The translations under genes were made by a program, and so were the position numbers. This document shows, one piece after another, positions 1 through 10,432 of a stretch of 64,000 nucleotides of DNA. The DNA comes from Gallionellales bacterium GWA2_54_124 (lineage in GTDB: Bacteria > Pseudomonadota > Gammaproteobacteria > Burkholderiales > Gallionellaceae): contig MGWO01000001.1 of assembly GCA_001801025.1 (NCBI GenBank), positions 1-64,000 of the forward strand. Direction: 5' to 3'. The notes below the pieces were generated by a model, which did no database searches, was not told the DNA's origin, and worked only from the letters and a program-made list of their open reading frames with translations. How positions within the stretch are numbered: the first letter of the stretch is position 1; every line of letters begins with the position of its first letter.

Positions 1-1170
1 GATTGCCTCTTTCAGTCGGGCAAGATCACCGCGTCCTTCCGCTCTCACACGGCCAGTCAGATCGCCTTGCGATACGCCGTTCATCACGCCGCCCACATCA
101 CCCAGCATCGCCTGCATCGCCTGCATCGCCGAATTAACGTTCGACACTAATTCGGCATTCGCGCCATCCGGCATACGCGTTGCAAAATCACCGCTTTGAA
201 TCGCGCTCATAACGGAAGCCAATGCCAGCGTCTGAGAGCTCAGTTCATTGAATGCATCCTCTGTAGCTAGCAGCACCGTCCGCGCCTGACCGCGCATGCC
301 TCCCGCCAGCGGAATCCGATAGGTAACCCCAGCCTTCATTGCACCGGCAGAAGCCTGCAACTCGCGGAATACGGCCTCAACAGAATCAAGCACTTCATTG
401 AATGAAACAGAAATATCACGCAGCTCAGGAGATAACCCGACATGAACATCAAGCCTTCTGCCAAATCCTCCCGTTTCTGAAACAATTCGCATTTCTTGCT
501 GCAAACTCATCAGCGGACGCAGATTCCTCGCCAGAAGCCAGCGCAAAATAAAGAACAGCAGCACTTGCAAGGCAATAAACACGCCGGACACGATCATCAT
601 AAAACGGCTGCTGTTGGCCAGTTTACTTGTTATATCCAGGCGCAGATCAAGCGCGCCATTCACCACCCCCTCTTGAACCTGATGACAGCTCAAGCAGTTT
701 GTTCCGCGAAATTCTTTTTTGGCAATAAACGGGAATACGACCCGCAAGATCGTCTTATCGCCTTCGACATAACGCGTCGTGCTTTTCATCCCCGAGGTCA
801 ATACCTGACGATCGAGTTCATCACGCGGCTGCTCCTGCTCAAGACCGGGCCCAAATTGATCCTGCACCGGCTTGCCGCGCATTACCCGCAGATCAACGAT
901 GCCCTCTGAATCCTTCATTTTATTGACAAACAGTGCTCGCATAGCCGGGTCGGAAATAGTGCCACCGACCATCATCAAATTCAGGCCGTTAAGAACGCCA
1001 TCCGAAGCCTCCTGCGTGGATTGCCCGAGAAAATCTTCCAGCACCTCATCTTCATGAACACTTAACACGAAGAGAATTCCAGTCAGCACGATAAACAGTA
1101 TTATTTGCAGTGCAATTTGCAAACGCAATTGCACACTAAAGCCTGACCATACAGTAACAATCGATTTCAT
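1..1170 (-). CDS. Methyl-accepting chemotaxis protein with periplasmic CxxCH heme motif (partial, runs off window start)
   Basis: Reverse-strand reading from ATG at 1170 gives MKSIVTVWSGFSVQLRLQIALQIILFIV..., then ...FRGTNCLSCHQVQEGVVNGALDL... and a HAMP-like region; paralogous to the 2128-3762 protein. Open at window edge, so absent from the ORF track. Confidence 0.8.
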   Translation of the reverse strand, partial: MKSIVTVWSGFSVQLRLQIALQIILFIVLTGILFVLSVHEDEVLEDFLGQSTQEASDGVLNGLNLMMVGGTISDPAMRALFVNKMKDSEGIVDLRVMRGKPVQDQFGPGLEQEQPRDELDRQVLTSGMKSTTRYVEGDKTILRVVFPFIAKKEFRGTNCLSCHQVQEGVVNGALDLRLDITSKLANSSRFMMIVSGVFIALQVLLFFILRWLLARNLRPLMSLQQEMRIVSETGGFGRRLDVHVGLSPELRDISVSFNEVLDSVEAVFRELQASAGAMKAGVTYRIPLAGGMRGQARTVLLATEDAFNELSSQTLALASVMSAIQSGDFATRMPDGANAELVSNVNSAMQAMQAMLGDVGGVMNGVSQGDLTGRVRAEGRGDLARLKEAI

Positions 1171-1220
1171 AAACCACCTCATTCGTTAACGGACACACTC
1201 AGCTCGATCAGCTTGACAGG

Positions 1221-1766
1221 TTATCTTGTACGATCTAACTTGATGATACTAAATATGAATTCCTCATAACTCTTAAAACCCTGACTGCCGATTGCATCAA
1301 CTAAAATCCTGGTCGATGCATCCATCGCATCGCGCGTACCGGCATTCCGCTCTGCCTCCAACAGGGTGCGATACAACGCGGATACGGCAGATACGGCAAC
1401 CGGACTCGGGCGGCGCCTGACAGAGTAATATCCTGACACACGGCCACTCTCATCAAAATCGCAGGTAACGTTTGCCAAAACCCAGTAAAAGCTACCGTCT
1501 TTCGACATATTCTTCACATAAGCGTTAACTTCGCGGCCTTGCGCTAAGGTGTCCCACAGCAACTTAAAAACGGCACGCGGCATATCAGGATGACGCACAC
1601 AATTATGCTGCACCCCCATCAGCTCTTCTCGCGCAAACCCGGAAAATTTGATAAAGGCATTATTACCATATGTGATAATGCCTTTCAAATCAGTACGGGA
1701 AACAATCAAGTCGTTATCTTGCAGAACTCGCTCCACGCTTGTTGGCACCACTTTATTTTTCATCAA
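1221..1766 (-). CDS. Stand-alone PAS-domain protein (Aer-like PAS, no signalling domain)
   Basis: 181 aa; DNDLIVSRTDLKGIITYGNNAFIKFSGFAREELMGVQHNCVRHPDMP is an Aer-type PAS signature; immediately upstream of the MCP on the same strand. Confidence 0.8.
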   Translation of the reverse strand: MMKNKVVPTSVERVLQDNDLIVSRTDLKGIITYGNNAFIKFSGFAREELMGVQHNCVRHPDMPRAVFKLLWDTLAQGREVNAYVKNMSKDGSFYWVLANVTCDFDESGRVSGYYSVRRRPSPVAVSAVSALYRTLLEAERNAGTRDAMDASTRILVDAIGSQGFKSYEEFIFSIIKLDRTR

Positions 1767-2127
1767 GATCCCCGTTAAGTAATAACCGCCACAACGATGT
1801 CATTCCCCCCCTTACATCCCAGCGGCAACAAACAAATCTGAAACAAAACACGTCCAAAAGCGAACCTAGTCGAGATCGCGCCACGGCTCCGGCATCTATT
1901 CCCAAGCCGCGTTACTTGCAGCCGCTTGCATGACCTAACCTGCACAGCCTCATTTAAATCACCCTACACCGCCGGGCGTTGAAAACACCGCCACAACGCT
2001 CACTAAGCAACGCTCAGCACTTACGACTTGATTATTCTACTGGCATTTTGATAAAATTGATACAGGACTGATAAAATCAATTCGCATCTGATATTTATGA
2101 TACCATTTACGAAATCTCGGGGGTGTT

Positions 2128-3762
2128 ATGAAAAAGTGGTGGAACAACCTTTCTCTTAAAAACAAATTGCAAATCCCATTGCAATTGATCTTAATGTCGG
2201 TACTGCTTTTCGGACAACACCTCACCGTAAAATGGTTTGAAGAGAGAATGCTCGATGAAGTCACGCAAAAAACGGCCTTGTCAGCAGAGCTGTCATTCAC
2301 CCAAATCAATACACTGATGCTGAACGGCTCAATTTCAGATCCAGCCAGACGCAAACAGACCATTGAAGATGCGAGACAGGACAAGAGTCTGAATATTGCG
2401 GAGCTAAGGGTGATACGCGGCAAACCCGTTGAAGAACAATTTGGCGCCGGACAGCCTTTTGAACAACCTCAAGACACGATGGATTTCAGAGCACTAGGCG
2501 GGTTCGGCATTCAAACTGGAAAATTTAATCCTCAGGGCGAACGCACAACCTTTCGCATGGTCGTTCCCTTTTCAGCCCGCAAAAATTACGGCGGGATCAA
2601 TTGCCTGCAATGCCACAAGGTTCGCGAGGGAGACGTTACCGGTGCCGTCAGCATCGTTGCCGATGTCTCCAAGGAATATGCGCTCATTAAACAACTCAAT
2701 ATTGCGCTGTGGAGCACACAACTCATTATTCAGCTGATGCTGTTCTTTGTCGTGGGCAGCGTGATCAAATACCTAACCCAGCCAGCGCGTGATCTGCGAA
2801 ATATCATGCTTAAAATACAAGCCACAGGGGACCTGACGTTACGCGCCCCCGTCAGCAGCAACGATGAAATCGGACAAACCTCCAAGGCATTCGATTCGCT
2901 GATTGATAGCCTGTCAGACACACTGAGGCAGGTTCAAACTGGCGCACAAGACGTATGCAGAACCGCAGCACAACTGACAGCCACCTCAGGACATATCTGC
3001 AGTGACTCCTTAATGCAGAGCGAAGCTGCAAGCGCAACCGTCATTGCCATTAAGCACATGTCGTCAAGAATCGACTCCGTTGCACACCGCACTGATGAGG
3101 TACGCATGATGTCAGAAGAAAGCCTGACATACACCCGCGCAGGAAATGAAAATGCAATTAATATGATAAGGGAAGTACAGGTCGTCGAAAAAACAGTCCG
3201 GCAAATTGCCGTGTCGGTAGATGAGTTCGTGCAGAGCACCCGCACCATTGCCGACATGGCACAACAAGTCAAAGACATCGCGGAACAAACGAATTTATTG
3301 GCACTCAATGCGGCCATTGAGGCCGCACGAGCAGGAGAGCAAGGACGCGGGTTCGCCGTAGTCGCCAATGAAGTGCGCAAACTGGCAGAAAAATCCGCTG
3401 GCTCGGCACAGAAAATTGACAGCGTAATCGCTGCATTAGGCGAAAAATCGGCACGTGCGGAAGGATCCATCAAATCCAGCCTCGCCTCGCTGCATACCAC
3501 CTTGCAACATATTGATCAGGTAACCGGCGTACTTGACAATGCAGGAACATCGGTGAATGCGACAAGCAGTGGCGTCGATGAAATCGCCTCATCCATACAT
3601 GAGCAGAATCAAACCAGCTTAGAAATCACACGACATATTGAACACATAGCGCTGCTGGCAGAACAAAATCATAGCCACATCGTGCAGAGCACGGAGGGAA
3701 TTTTGCATATTGAGCAGTTAGCGCGCCGATTTGAATCCGCTGCGAGCCGTTTCAGGCTGTAA
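2128..3762 (+). CDS. Methyl-accepting chemotaxis protein with periplasmic c-heme motif (CLQCHK)
   Basis: 544 aa; N-terminal TM, CLQCH motif, HAMP, and MCP hairpin [40 protein letters not shown]. Confidence 0.93.
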   Translation: MKKWWNNLSLKNKLQIPLQLILMSVLLFGQHLTVKWFEERMLDEVTQKTALSAELSFTQINTLMLNGSISDPARRKQTIEDARQDKSLNIAELRVIRGKPVEEQFGAGQPFEQPQDTMDFRALGGFGIQTGKFNPQGERTTFRMVVPFSARKNYGGINCLQCHKVREGDVTGAVSIVADVSKEYALIKQLNIALWSTQLIIQLMLFFVVGSVIKYLTQPARDLRNIMLKIQATGDLTLRAPVSSNDEIGQTSKAFDSLIDSLSDTLRQVQTGAQDVCRTAAQLTATSGHICSDSLMQSEAASATVIAIKHMSSRIDSVAHRTDEVRMMSEESLTYTRAGNENAINMIREVQVVEKTVRQIAVSVDEFVQSTRTIADMAQQVKDIAEQTNLLALNAAIEAARAGEQGRGFAVVANEVRKLAEKSAGSAQKIDSVIAALGEKSARAEGSIKSSLASLHTTLQHIDQVTGVLDNAGTSVNATSSGVDEIASSIHEQNQTSLEITRHIEHIALLAEQNHSHIVQSTEGILHIEQLARRFESAASRFRL

Positions 3763-3838
3763 CGACAAGCTCGGTAACCGCATAAGCCAAAAATGAGCGC
3801 CCCCCGATGAAATACCCCAGCCAATTGGAGCATAAATC

Positions 3839-4123
3839 ATGAGCCAAAACACCTTTGAGCTAGCTGTAAATCTGACCAAGTTAGCGATGGAGTTGGATTA
3901 CGTCAAGAATAGTTTCCCTCCACAGGCCAAACAGCTGTCAGTTTGTACCGTCGAAAAATTACACTCCCTGGCATCAATACTAGCCGGGGACAGAGCTGAA
4001 ATAATATACGATACAACGGAAGATACACCAGGCGATTATCTCTATACAGCAAATTTTAACGATCATATAGACGACTCCATTGGTGAGCTGCAGTGCATCA
4101 TGAAATCGACCAGTCATAATTAA
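3839..4123 (+). CDS. Hypothetical protein (94 aa)
   Basis: ORF between MCP and HD-GYP genes, same strand, tight spacing; no recognised family. Confidence 0.5.
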   Translation: MSQNTFELAVNLTKLAMELDYVKNSFPPQAKQLSVCTVEKLHSLASILAGDRAEIIYDTTEDTPGDYLYTANFNDHIDDSIGELQCIMKSTSHN

Positions 4124-4144
4124 ATGTACACACAGAGATTTGCC

Positions 4145-4360
4145 ATGAACAAAAATGAAGTACGCAGCACCTTCAAAGATCAGGCTTCGCTGATCAGAGA
4201 GATTCAGCTAGCAGACGGAGCATCACCTTGTTATGGCACAGCCAAGTCAAAGTTTTGCGATAGTCCGTGCTGCTGGCGTCATGACTGTTTTGACGACAAC
4301 AGCCCACACTCGGGAGATTTGTCCTCTGATAGCATAGTCAACACGAATATCGGGCACTAG
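4145..4360 (+). CDS. Small Cys-rich protein with C-x7-C-x4-CCWRxxC-like motif
   Basis: IQLADGASPCYGTAKSKFCDSPCCWRHDC; lies in the gap before the HD-GYP gene. Confidence 0.5.
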   Translation: MNKNEVRSTFKDQASLIREIQLADGASPCYGTAKSKFCDSPCCWRHDCFDDNSPHSGDLSSDSIVNTNIGH

Positions 4361-4367
4361 GATAAAA

Positions 4368-5609
4368 ATGCTGAAAAAAATTAGCGTAGATGATGTGAAG
4401 CTAGGTATGCATATTGAAGAAATGTGCGGAGGCTGGATGGACCATCCATTTTGGAAAAGCTCGTTCGAGGTAAAAGACTCGAAAATACTGCACATGTTGC
4501 ACAGAAGCGCCGTCCGTGAAGTATGGATTAACACCCGAAAGGGTATTGATGTTGCACCTGAAGTAAATACTGCCAGCGAAGACATTGAAAATCTTAAGGT
4601 AGAAGAAACCTTGCTCCTCGCAAGTAAAACTCAGAGCCATACCGAAAATCACCAGATAAGTCTTCACGATGAAATTGATCGCGCACGAATCATACACGCT
4701 AAAGCAAAAAAAGAAGTCATTTCCATGTTTCAAAACGCGCGTATGGGACGGATGCTCAATCTGGAAAATGTAGAGTCATTAGTCGATGAAATAAACCAGT
4801 CAATGCTGCGCAATGACTCTGCGCTGCTAAGCCTGTTACGCATAAAAAATAAGGATGACTATACCTATCTTCATTCAATTTCCGTCTGCGCCCTAATGCT
4901 TTCATTAGGACGAAAACTGGGCTTGGAAGGGGCCAGCTTAAACGAAGCGGGAATGGCTGGGTTATTGCATGATATTGGCAAATCATTAATCCCGGAAAAT
5001 ATACTGAACAAGCCATCACATCTGAGTGATTGTGAATTTGAAGTTATGAAAGAACACCCGCAATTGGGTTGGAATATTCTGTCACAATCTTCGGAAATTA
5101 GCGAAATTACACTGGATGTATGCTTGCATCACCATGAGCGACTGGATGGCAGTGGCTACCCAAAGCAGTTGTCAGGTGATACTATTTCACTGTTTTCTCG
5201 TATGGCGGCAATTTGTGATGTGTACGATGCCATTACTGCTGATCGCTGTTACAAAAAGGCTTGGGAACCGGCCATTGCCATTCGAAAAATGGCTGAATGG
5301 AAAGACGGAAACTATGATGTACTCATTTTCCATGCCTTTATCAAAACGATCGGTATCTATCCCGTAGGGTCATTAGTAACACTAAATTCCGGTCGACTCG
5401 GCATCGTCATTGAACAGACCCCTAAAAGTCTACTAACGCCACGTATCACGGTATTTTATTCGACTCGAAGCAGTGAATATATTCATCCAGAAATTGTCGA
5501 CTTATCAAAATCACAGGATGGTATCTTCAATATCGAATCTACCTCTGACTGGCCATTCTCAACTGATTTTTTGCAACGGATGCTTGAAATAAACCCGCAT
5601 CCTGATTAA
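4368..5609 (+). CDS. HD-GYP domain c-di-GMP phosphodiesterase-like protein
   Basis: 413 aa; LLHDIGKSLIP ... HHERLDGSGYP motifs. Confidence 0.92.
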   Translation: MLKKISVDDVKLGMHIEEMCGGWMDHPFWKSSFEVKDSKILHMLHRSAVREVWINTRKGIDVAPEVNTASEDIENLKVEETLLLASKTQSHTENHQISLHDEIDRARIIHAKAKKEVISMFQNARMGRMLNLENVESLVDEINQSMLRNDSALLSLLRIKNKDDYTYLHSISVCALMLSLGRKLGLEGASLNEAGMAGLLHDIGKSLIPENILNKPSHLSDCEFEVMKEHPQLGWNILSQSSEISEITLDVCLHHHERLDGSGYPKQLSGDTISLFSRMAAICDVYDAITADRCYKKAWEPAIAIRKMAEWKDGNYDVLIFHAFIKTIGIYPVGSLVTLNSGRLGIVIEQTPKSLLTPRITVFYSTRSSEYIHPEIVDLSKSQDGIFNIESTSDWPFSTDFLQRMLEINPHPD

Positions 5610-5784
5610 TGATCTGTAAAACAAGCAACGCCAGAATACAGAAAAATATTATTACCGATTAACCGCGGTCAGCGATACTTAATATGAGTAACTATTCCCA
5701 TGCAATATTTCCCTCTCAAAATATTGCACTTTTTTTGTGAGCGCGCCGTATTATATATAGAGATTTCCATTTAAAAATATCATC

Positions 5785-6633
5785 ATGCTGAAACGCCGCC
5801 TTGAAAAAATTGATACCCTGCCGGCCATGCCGACAATTGCGCAAAAACTGCTTAGTTTAAAGATTGAAACATTCGATGGAGAATCCGCTTTACTCAAACT
5901 AATTGAGCAAGATCCCCAGCTATCCGCAAAAATTATTGGGTTGGCCAACTCACCATTATTAAGTTCGTCAAGAAAGACCTCCTCTATCAATGGTGCTGCA
6001 ATGTTACTCGGCATGAGCAGAGTAAAATCCATTGCCATTGGAATTGCAGCTATCTCGGCGCTGACTCAGATGCCGCAGAGTAAATTAAATGTGACAGAAC
6101 TGTGGCTGCACAGCCTGACCGTGGCGCTATCTATGCGCGCCATCGCACAGTTTATGCCTGAGCAATCGAGACCTGACGATGATCAAATTTTTTTAGCGGG
6201 TCTTTTGCATGATATTGGTTATTTGGTATTGTCTTATCTGGACACTAAACTCAGCGACCAATTACATGAACAAATTTGCCAGGAACACAGCACTATTTCT
6301 ACGCTTGAAATTGAGCAAAATTTACTGGGGATAACCCACTGCGAACTCAGTGCACAATTGGCACTCAACTGGGGACTTGAAAATAATATTGTCTCGGCAT
6401 TACGCAACCACCATTTATCAGATTTTTTTCACAATAAAGACAGCATCGATAATACCCTAGCAGTCCTCATAACATTGGCTGAAAAATTACTTCCGTCATT
6501 TGGTGCAACTAATCTGGAAAAAAGGATTGGCCAGCAAGAGTGGGAATTATTAGGCATTGACCCTGGCAAATCTGAAGATATTTACACAAGTGTAAATAAT
6601 CAAATTGAACATGCAAAGCAACTGACCATATAG
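5785..6633 (+). CDS. HDOD domain protein
   Basis: 282 aa; MLKRRLEKIDTLPAMPTIAQKLLSL...QDPQLSAKIIGLANSP... typical HDOD. Confidence 0.9.
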   Translation: MLKRRLEKIDTLPAMPTIAQKLLSLKIETFDGESALLKLIEQDPQLSAKIIGLANSPLLSSSRKTSSINGAAMLLGMSRVKSIAIGIAAISALTQMPQSKLNVTELWLHSLTVALSMRAIAQFMPEQSRPDDDQIFLAGLLHDIGYLVLSYLDTKLSDQLHEQICQEHSTISTLEIEQNLLGITHCELSAQLALNWGLENNIVSALRNHHLSDFFHNKDSIDNTLAVLITLAEKLLPSFGATNLEKRIGQQEWELLGIDPGKSEDIYTSVNNQIEHAKQLTI

Positions 6634-6928
6634 CGCCACGCTTAAATTTTTCTGTTCCATAATTTATCCTGCATTTTGTTATTATCGCTTCATGCTGTTT
6701 TGTTCCGGACCTCTGAGCAAAAATTAGACCTGCTCTGCAGGGTTTAAAACCTTTAGCTTATTCTAGCAGCCGGGATGGATCCTTTAGCATTGCAAAAATC
6801 TGGATGCAAGCCAATCTTGGCAACCCAAAAAAATAACTAAATAACAACGAAAAATGTAGTATCATTATTTCGCCTTTGCTCAGCGATGAAAGGCCTTTTT
6901 TTACGTTACTTACAACAAGGTGATTATT

Positions 6929-7120
6929 ATGCAAATCAGCTCCGTACACTCAGCGACAAACTTCAGCGTACAACCGCAAAGTGCCATCACACATGCTAAA
7001 GAAATTGAGAATGACGGCGACAAAGATGATGCCGCGCAAAATGCCGTCACCGCACAATCAGCCCCCACCGTTAACACCAGCGGCCAATCAATCGGCAATA
7101 TTATCAATATACAAGCATAA
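6929..7120 (+). CDS. Small hypothetical protein (64 aa)
   Basis: MQISSVHSATNFSVQPQSAITHAKEIENDG...; purine-rich RBS upstream; no recognised family. Confidence 0.4.
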   Translation: MQISSVHSATNFSVQPQSAITHAKEIENDGDKDDAAQNAVTAQSAPTVNTSGQSIGNIINIQA

Positions 7121-7372
7121 AATTTAAAGTTTCGCAGCACCATCAAAATCGTTGGGGCAGCCCCGCAGCCACCCCTTCACGCTTGATCATGCTGGCACCC
7201 GAGAATGGGTGCTTTAAAGGCAATCCGGCACCTCAGCCAGCTCGTCTGCCTAAACAAGTTTGGGCAGACGGCAAGGGTGCAACATCTGGCATTGCTGCGT
7301 CACCGGCAGCCCATGATTGCAGCCGTAGTCATGCTGAAGTTTTGGCAATCTGCCTGAGCCTGTACGCGACTG

Positions 7373-8248
7373 TTATGAAAAAAGCATACTGGCATGGTGC
7401 GCGCGCGCCGTGATTCTGCCGAACAAGGATATAAAATCCGGACGTGCTTCGCAGCCCCAGATTAGCCCCAGTTTTTCGCATGCACCCGTTGAAATAAACG
7501 TCACACGACTTCCCTGAGCGCCACCCAAATCCAGCGCATTGGTCATCACTTCGCCTACGTGCAATAAGGCCACCAGCGGGTCGCTGCAATGAAGCCCCGG
7601 TGCATGGTGATGTTTGATGGCATGGCTAATGCTATCGGGCAGGCCCCAGTATTGAGTGATCCAGGCACCGATAACGGCGTGATCGACGCCGAACGCGGCT
7701 TGCTCGGCATCCTCTATGCCCACCTGACGTCGGCGAGCCTCTAACCAGACCTCCTGATAAGCTTCGGGTCGGAAGCTGTACAGCCAAAGCTTGCCGATAT
7801 CGTGCAGCAGTCCTGCGACCAGCGCTGCTTCCGAGGTGATTCGGCTCATATCAATCTGGCGGGCCAGTTCTTGCGTGCAGACTGAAACGGCTACGCAATG
7901 TCGCCAAAACCTTTCTGGAATCTGGACGCTCAGACTATCGGCAGCAAAACCGGTGATACTGCTGACTAGTGTCATTTCACGGATGTTTCCCACACCAATT
8001 AATGAAATGGCTGTATACAGATCCATAATCTCAGACAGATTGCGCGTTCGGCTGCCCGCTCTGTTGGCAAGTGATAGCACGCGGGCTGCGATGACCGGAT
8101 CCTGCTCGATGTAACTGACCAGTTCATTTAAATTGGCGTCCGTATCATTGACGGCGGACAGAATTTTGCTAATGATTAAAGGGAAGCTTGGCAGCTGCTG
8201 GCACAGTCTGATGACTTCATCTTGGCAGATAGAATGGGCGAGGTTCAT
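7373..8248 (-). CDS. HDOD domain protein
   Basis: 291 aa; QLPSFPLIISKILSAVNDTDANLNELVSYIEQDPVIAARVLSLANRAG; LLHDIGKLW. Confidence 0.88.
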   Translation of the reverse strand: MNLAHSICQDEVIRLCQQLPSFPLIISKILSAVNDTDANLNELVSYIEQDPVIAARVLSLANRAGSRTRNLSEIMDLYTAISLIGVGNIREMTLVSSITGFAADSLSVQIPERFWRHCVAVSVCTQELARQIDMSRITSEAALVAGLLHDIGKLWLYSFRPEAYQEVWLEARRRQVGIEDAEQAAFGVDHAVIGAWITQYWGLPDSISHAIKHHHAPGLHCSDPLVALLHVGEVMTNALDLGGAQGSRVTFISTGACEKLGLIWGCEARPDFISLFGRITARAHHASMLFS

Positions 8249-8574
8249 TTGCTGTGAAAAATAAGAATTTGGTTGAAAAGGGTCGCCATGGCAGGATCCG
8301 ATAAATCAGCACCGGCGAAAATTTCCATGACGCGATGAGCCGTCTCGGCCGCTTCAATGGCAATCTGTTCACTTGCACGGTCTTCCGGTTCCACGATAAA
8401 CATGAATTCCGCCTTGTGAGCGTAAAGTTGTTGCAGACTGTTGTGCGTCAGAATATGGCCTGCCGGCAACGTCAGATTGAGAATGCCATGGCTGATGGTG
8501 CTCAACGGGGCTGCCAGTTCCATGCCGGCTTCCGCTTCGATCAGTGTGATATAGCGCGGACGTTTGTTCATCAC
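8245..8574 (-). CDS. Hypothetical protein (109 aa), reminiscent of HD-GYP N-terminal domains
   Basis: Overlaps both neighbours by 4 bp (8571-8574 and 8245-8248), indicating a coupled operon. Confidence 0.7.
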   Translation of the reverse strand: MMNKRPRYITLIEAEAGMELAAPLSTISHGILNLTLPAGHILTHNSLQQLYAHKAEFMFIVEPEDRASEQIAIEAAETAHRVMEIFAGADLSDPAMATLFNQILIFHSK

Positions 8575-8951
8575 TGTTCCTCCGGCTTGAGCAGCGCTTC
8601 CTTCATGTACGTTGCGAGCGCCACCGGGCTAAAGGGTTTGACAAAGTAGGCATCCGCACCGAGTGCGCGGCCAAATTCCTGATCAGCAATCTGGCCGCAG
8701 GCGGTGACCAGCACAACGTGGATGCCGGACAGCTCAGGCGACTGCTTGATGCGTTCACATAACTGAAAACCATTGAGTTGGCCCGGCATCATGACATCGA
8801 GCACAATGCCATCCGGCTTGTCCTTCAGTATCAACTGATAGGCGCTATCCCCATCGCAGGCTTCGGTCAGAACAAAACGTTTATCTTGCAGTGCGATCAG
8901 GATCATTTTTCGGATGATCGGTTGATCATCGACGATCATAATTTTTTTCAT
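8571..8951 (-). CDS. Stand-alone response regulator receiver (CheY-like)
   Basis: 126 aa; MIVDDQPIIRKMI ... VLDVMMPG ... VTACG ... FVKPFSP. Confidence 0.92.
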   Translation of the reverse strand: MKKIMIVDDQPIIRKMILIALQDKRFVLTEACDGDSAYQLILKDKPDGIVLDVMMPGQLNGFQLCERIKQSPELSGIHVVLVTACGQIADQEFGRALGADAYFVKPFSPVALATYMKEALLKPEEQ

Positions 8952-9166
8952 GTGATGTGTCCTAAAGGTTCGCTGAGTACATCCTCATTGAAGTTGTCTT
9001 TAAAGTGCCCGGACATCCCCCAAACAGGGATGCCGGGTGCTGCGCAACACACTGAAGAACACCGAAGCGCCGCGCGAGACTGAAAATTTTTTGATCATGT
9101 TTTTGATCTTTCGGAAGCGGGAAAGAATTGTTGGCGCTTTTGCGGGGTTCGTGTGCTCATCGGGAT

Positions 9167-9532
9167 TTACCGGCTGAGTTGTTTTTTGATGGCAGCAACC
9201 AGGGCGAGCGGGCTGAACGGTTTGATGAAGTAGGCGTCCGCGCCGCGTTGCATACCATCTTCATAGTCGCTCACCTGACCGCGCGCGGTGACCATGATGA
9301 CATGGGTATGCTGCAGTTGAGGCGTGCTCTTGATTGCGTCCAGCACCTGAAGTCCATCCAGAGCGCCAGCCATCATGACATCGAGCACAATCAGATCGGG
9401 GATGATTTTTAAGGCGAGCTGCAGCGCCGTTGCGCCATCTTCAGCTTCAAAAATATCAAAATTTTGTCCCAGTGTAATGCGGACAAGGCGACGGATGTCG
9501 GCGTGATCGTCGACGAGTAAGACTTTTTTCAT
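9167..9532 (-). CDS. Stand-alone response regulator receiver
   Basis: 121 aa; LLVDDHADIRRLV ... VLDVMMAG ... FIKPFSP. Confidence 0.92.
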   Translation of the reverse strand: MKKVLLVDDHADIRRLVRITLGQNFDIFEAEDGATALQLALKIIPDLIVLDVMMAGALDGLQVLDAIKSTPQLQHTHVIMVTARGQVSDYEDGMQRGADAYFIKPFSPLALVAAIKKQLSR

Positions 9533-10149
9533 GCTGCCTCCCGCGCTTTGAGTAATTTTATTTGGGCTGTTTTTTCAGCGATCGCGAGTAAATGGCTAAA
9601 CGGGACGGGTTTAGACAACAGCGATATGCCATGCGGTATTCCGCCGTGTGCGCTGATCGCAGCGTGATCGAGTCCACTGACGGCAATAATCTGCATGTCG
9701 GCGAGTTCGGCGATATTGCAAAGCCTGTTTAGCATGCGAAATCCGTCCATCCCTGGCATCTGCAAGTCGGTAATGAGCAGGTCTGGTTTGTCGTTCCCTA
9801 TGCGGATCAGCGCCTCATATCCGTCATTAGCCGAAGTGAACAGGATGGGTATCGGCCAGCGCTGTATATTGATTTCATAGAGGCGACGCAAGACCGGATC
9901 GTCTTCTACCACGAGTATTTTTAACGCTTCAGGCGTTTTGTTTGTGTTGTCGAGTTGTCTGACGCTCGGTTTGGCCAGCAACCTTTCGATTGACAGCCGA
10001 GAAATGCGCCGGTGACCGCCATCCGTTTTCCATGCTTCGAGCAGGCCGCTCTCGCTCCAGAGTTGTGCTGTGCGCAGCGAGACGGAAAGGAGTTCTGCCG
10101 CCTCGCGTGTCGTGCAAAATGTCTTTGGAGTCTGCCTGTTATGAGCCAT
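9529..10149 (-). CDS. MerR/excisionase-type HTH fused to C-terminal receiver domain
   Basis: TTREAAELLSVSLRTAQLWSESGLLEAWKTDGGHRRI (HTH) followed by ILVVEDDPVLRRLY...LLITDLQMPGMDG (REC). Confidence 0.85.
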   Translation of the reverse strand: MAHNRQTPKTFCTTREAAELLSVSLRTAQLWSESGLLEAWKTDGGHRRISRLSIERLLAKPSVRQLDNTNKTPEALKILVVEDDPVLRRLYEINIQRWPIPILFTSANDGYEALIRIGNDKPDLLITDLQMPGMDGFRMLNRLCNIAELADMQIIAVSGLDHAAISAHGGIPHGISLLSKPVPFSHLLAIAEKTAQIKLLKAREAA

Positions 10150-10432
10150 GATCAGCCTTTTTGCAGTTGGTAATGAAGGGAGTGTAATGATTTTTCATGG
10201 GGATAATGCAACACTACCTTTCACATTTTATCAAAAATATATACATAATATCACTTATGCAGATGACGATTTGCTTGTTAGCATCCGCGCGAGAAGTTCA
10301 AGCGTTCTGAAACGCGTTATAGACAATGAATACGGAGATAAGATCTCAACTGCACCAGCTGACGGCATTAATGCAATAAGTCAGCGCCGGTGGTAGTGTG
10401 AATACCTCGCGCCTAATTAAAAGTGACTGGAT

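Noticed and set aside
2730-3500. Long minus-strand ORFs opposite the MCP gene
   Set aside because: Shadow ORFs opposite a clear MCP coding frame.
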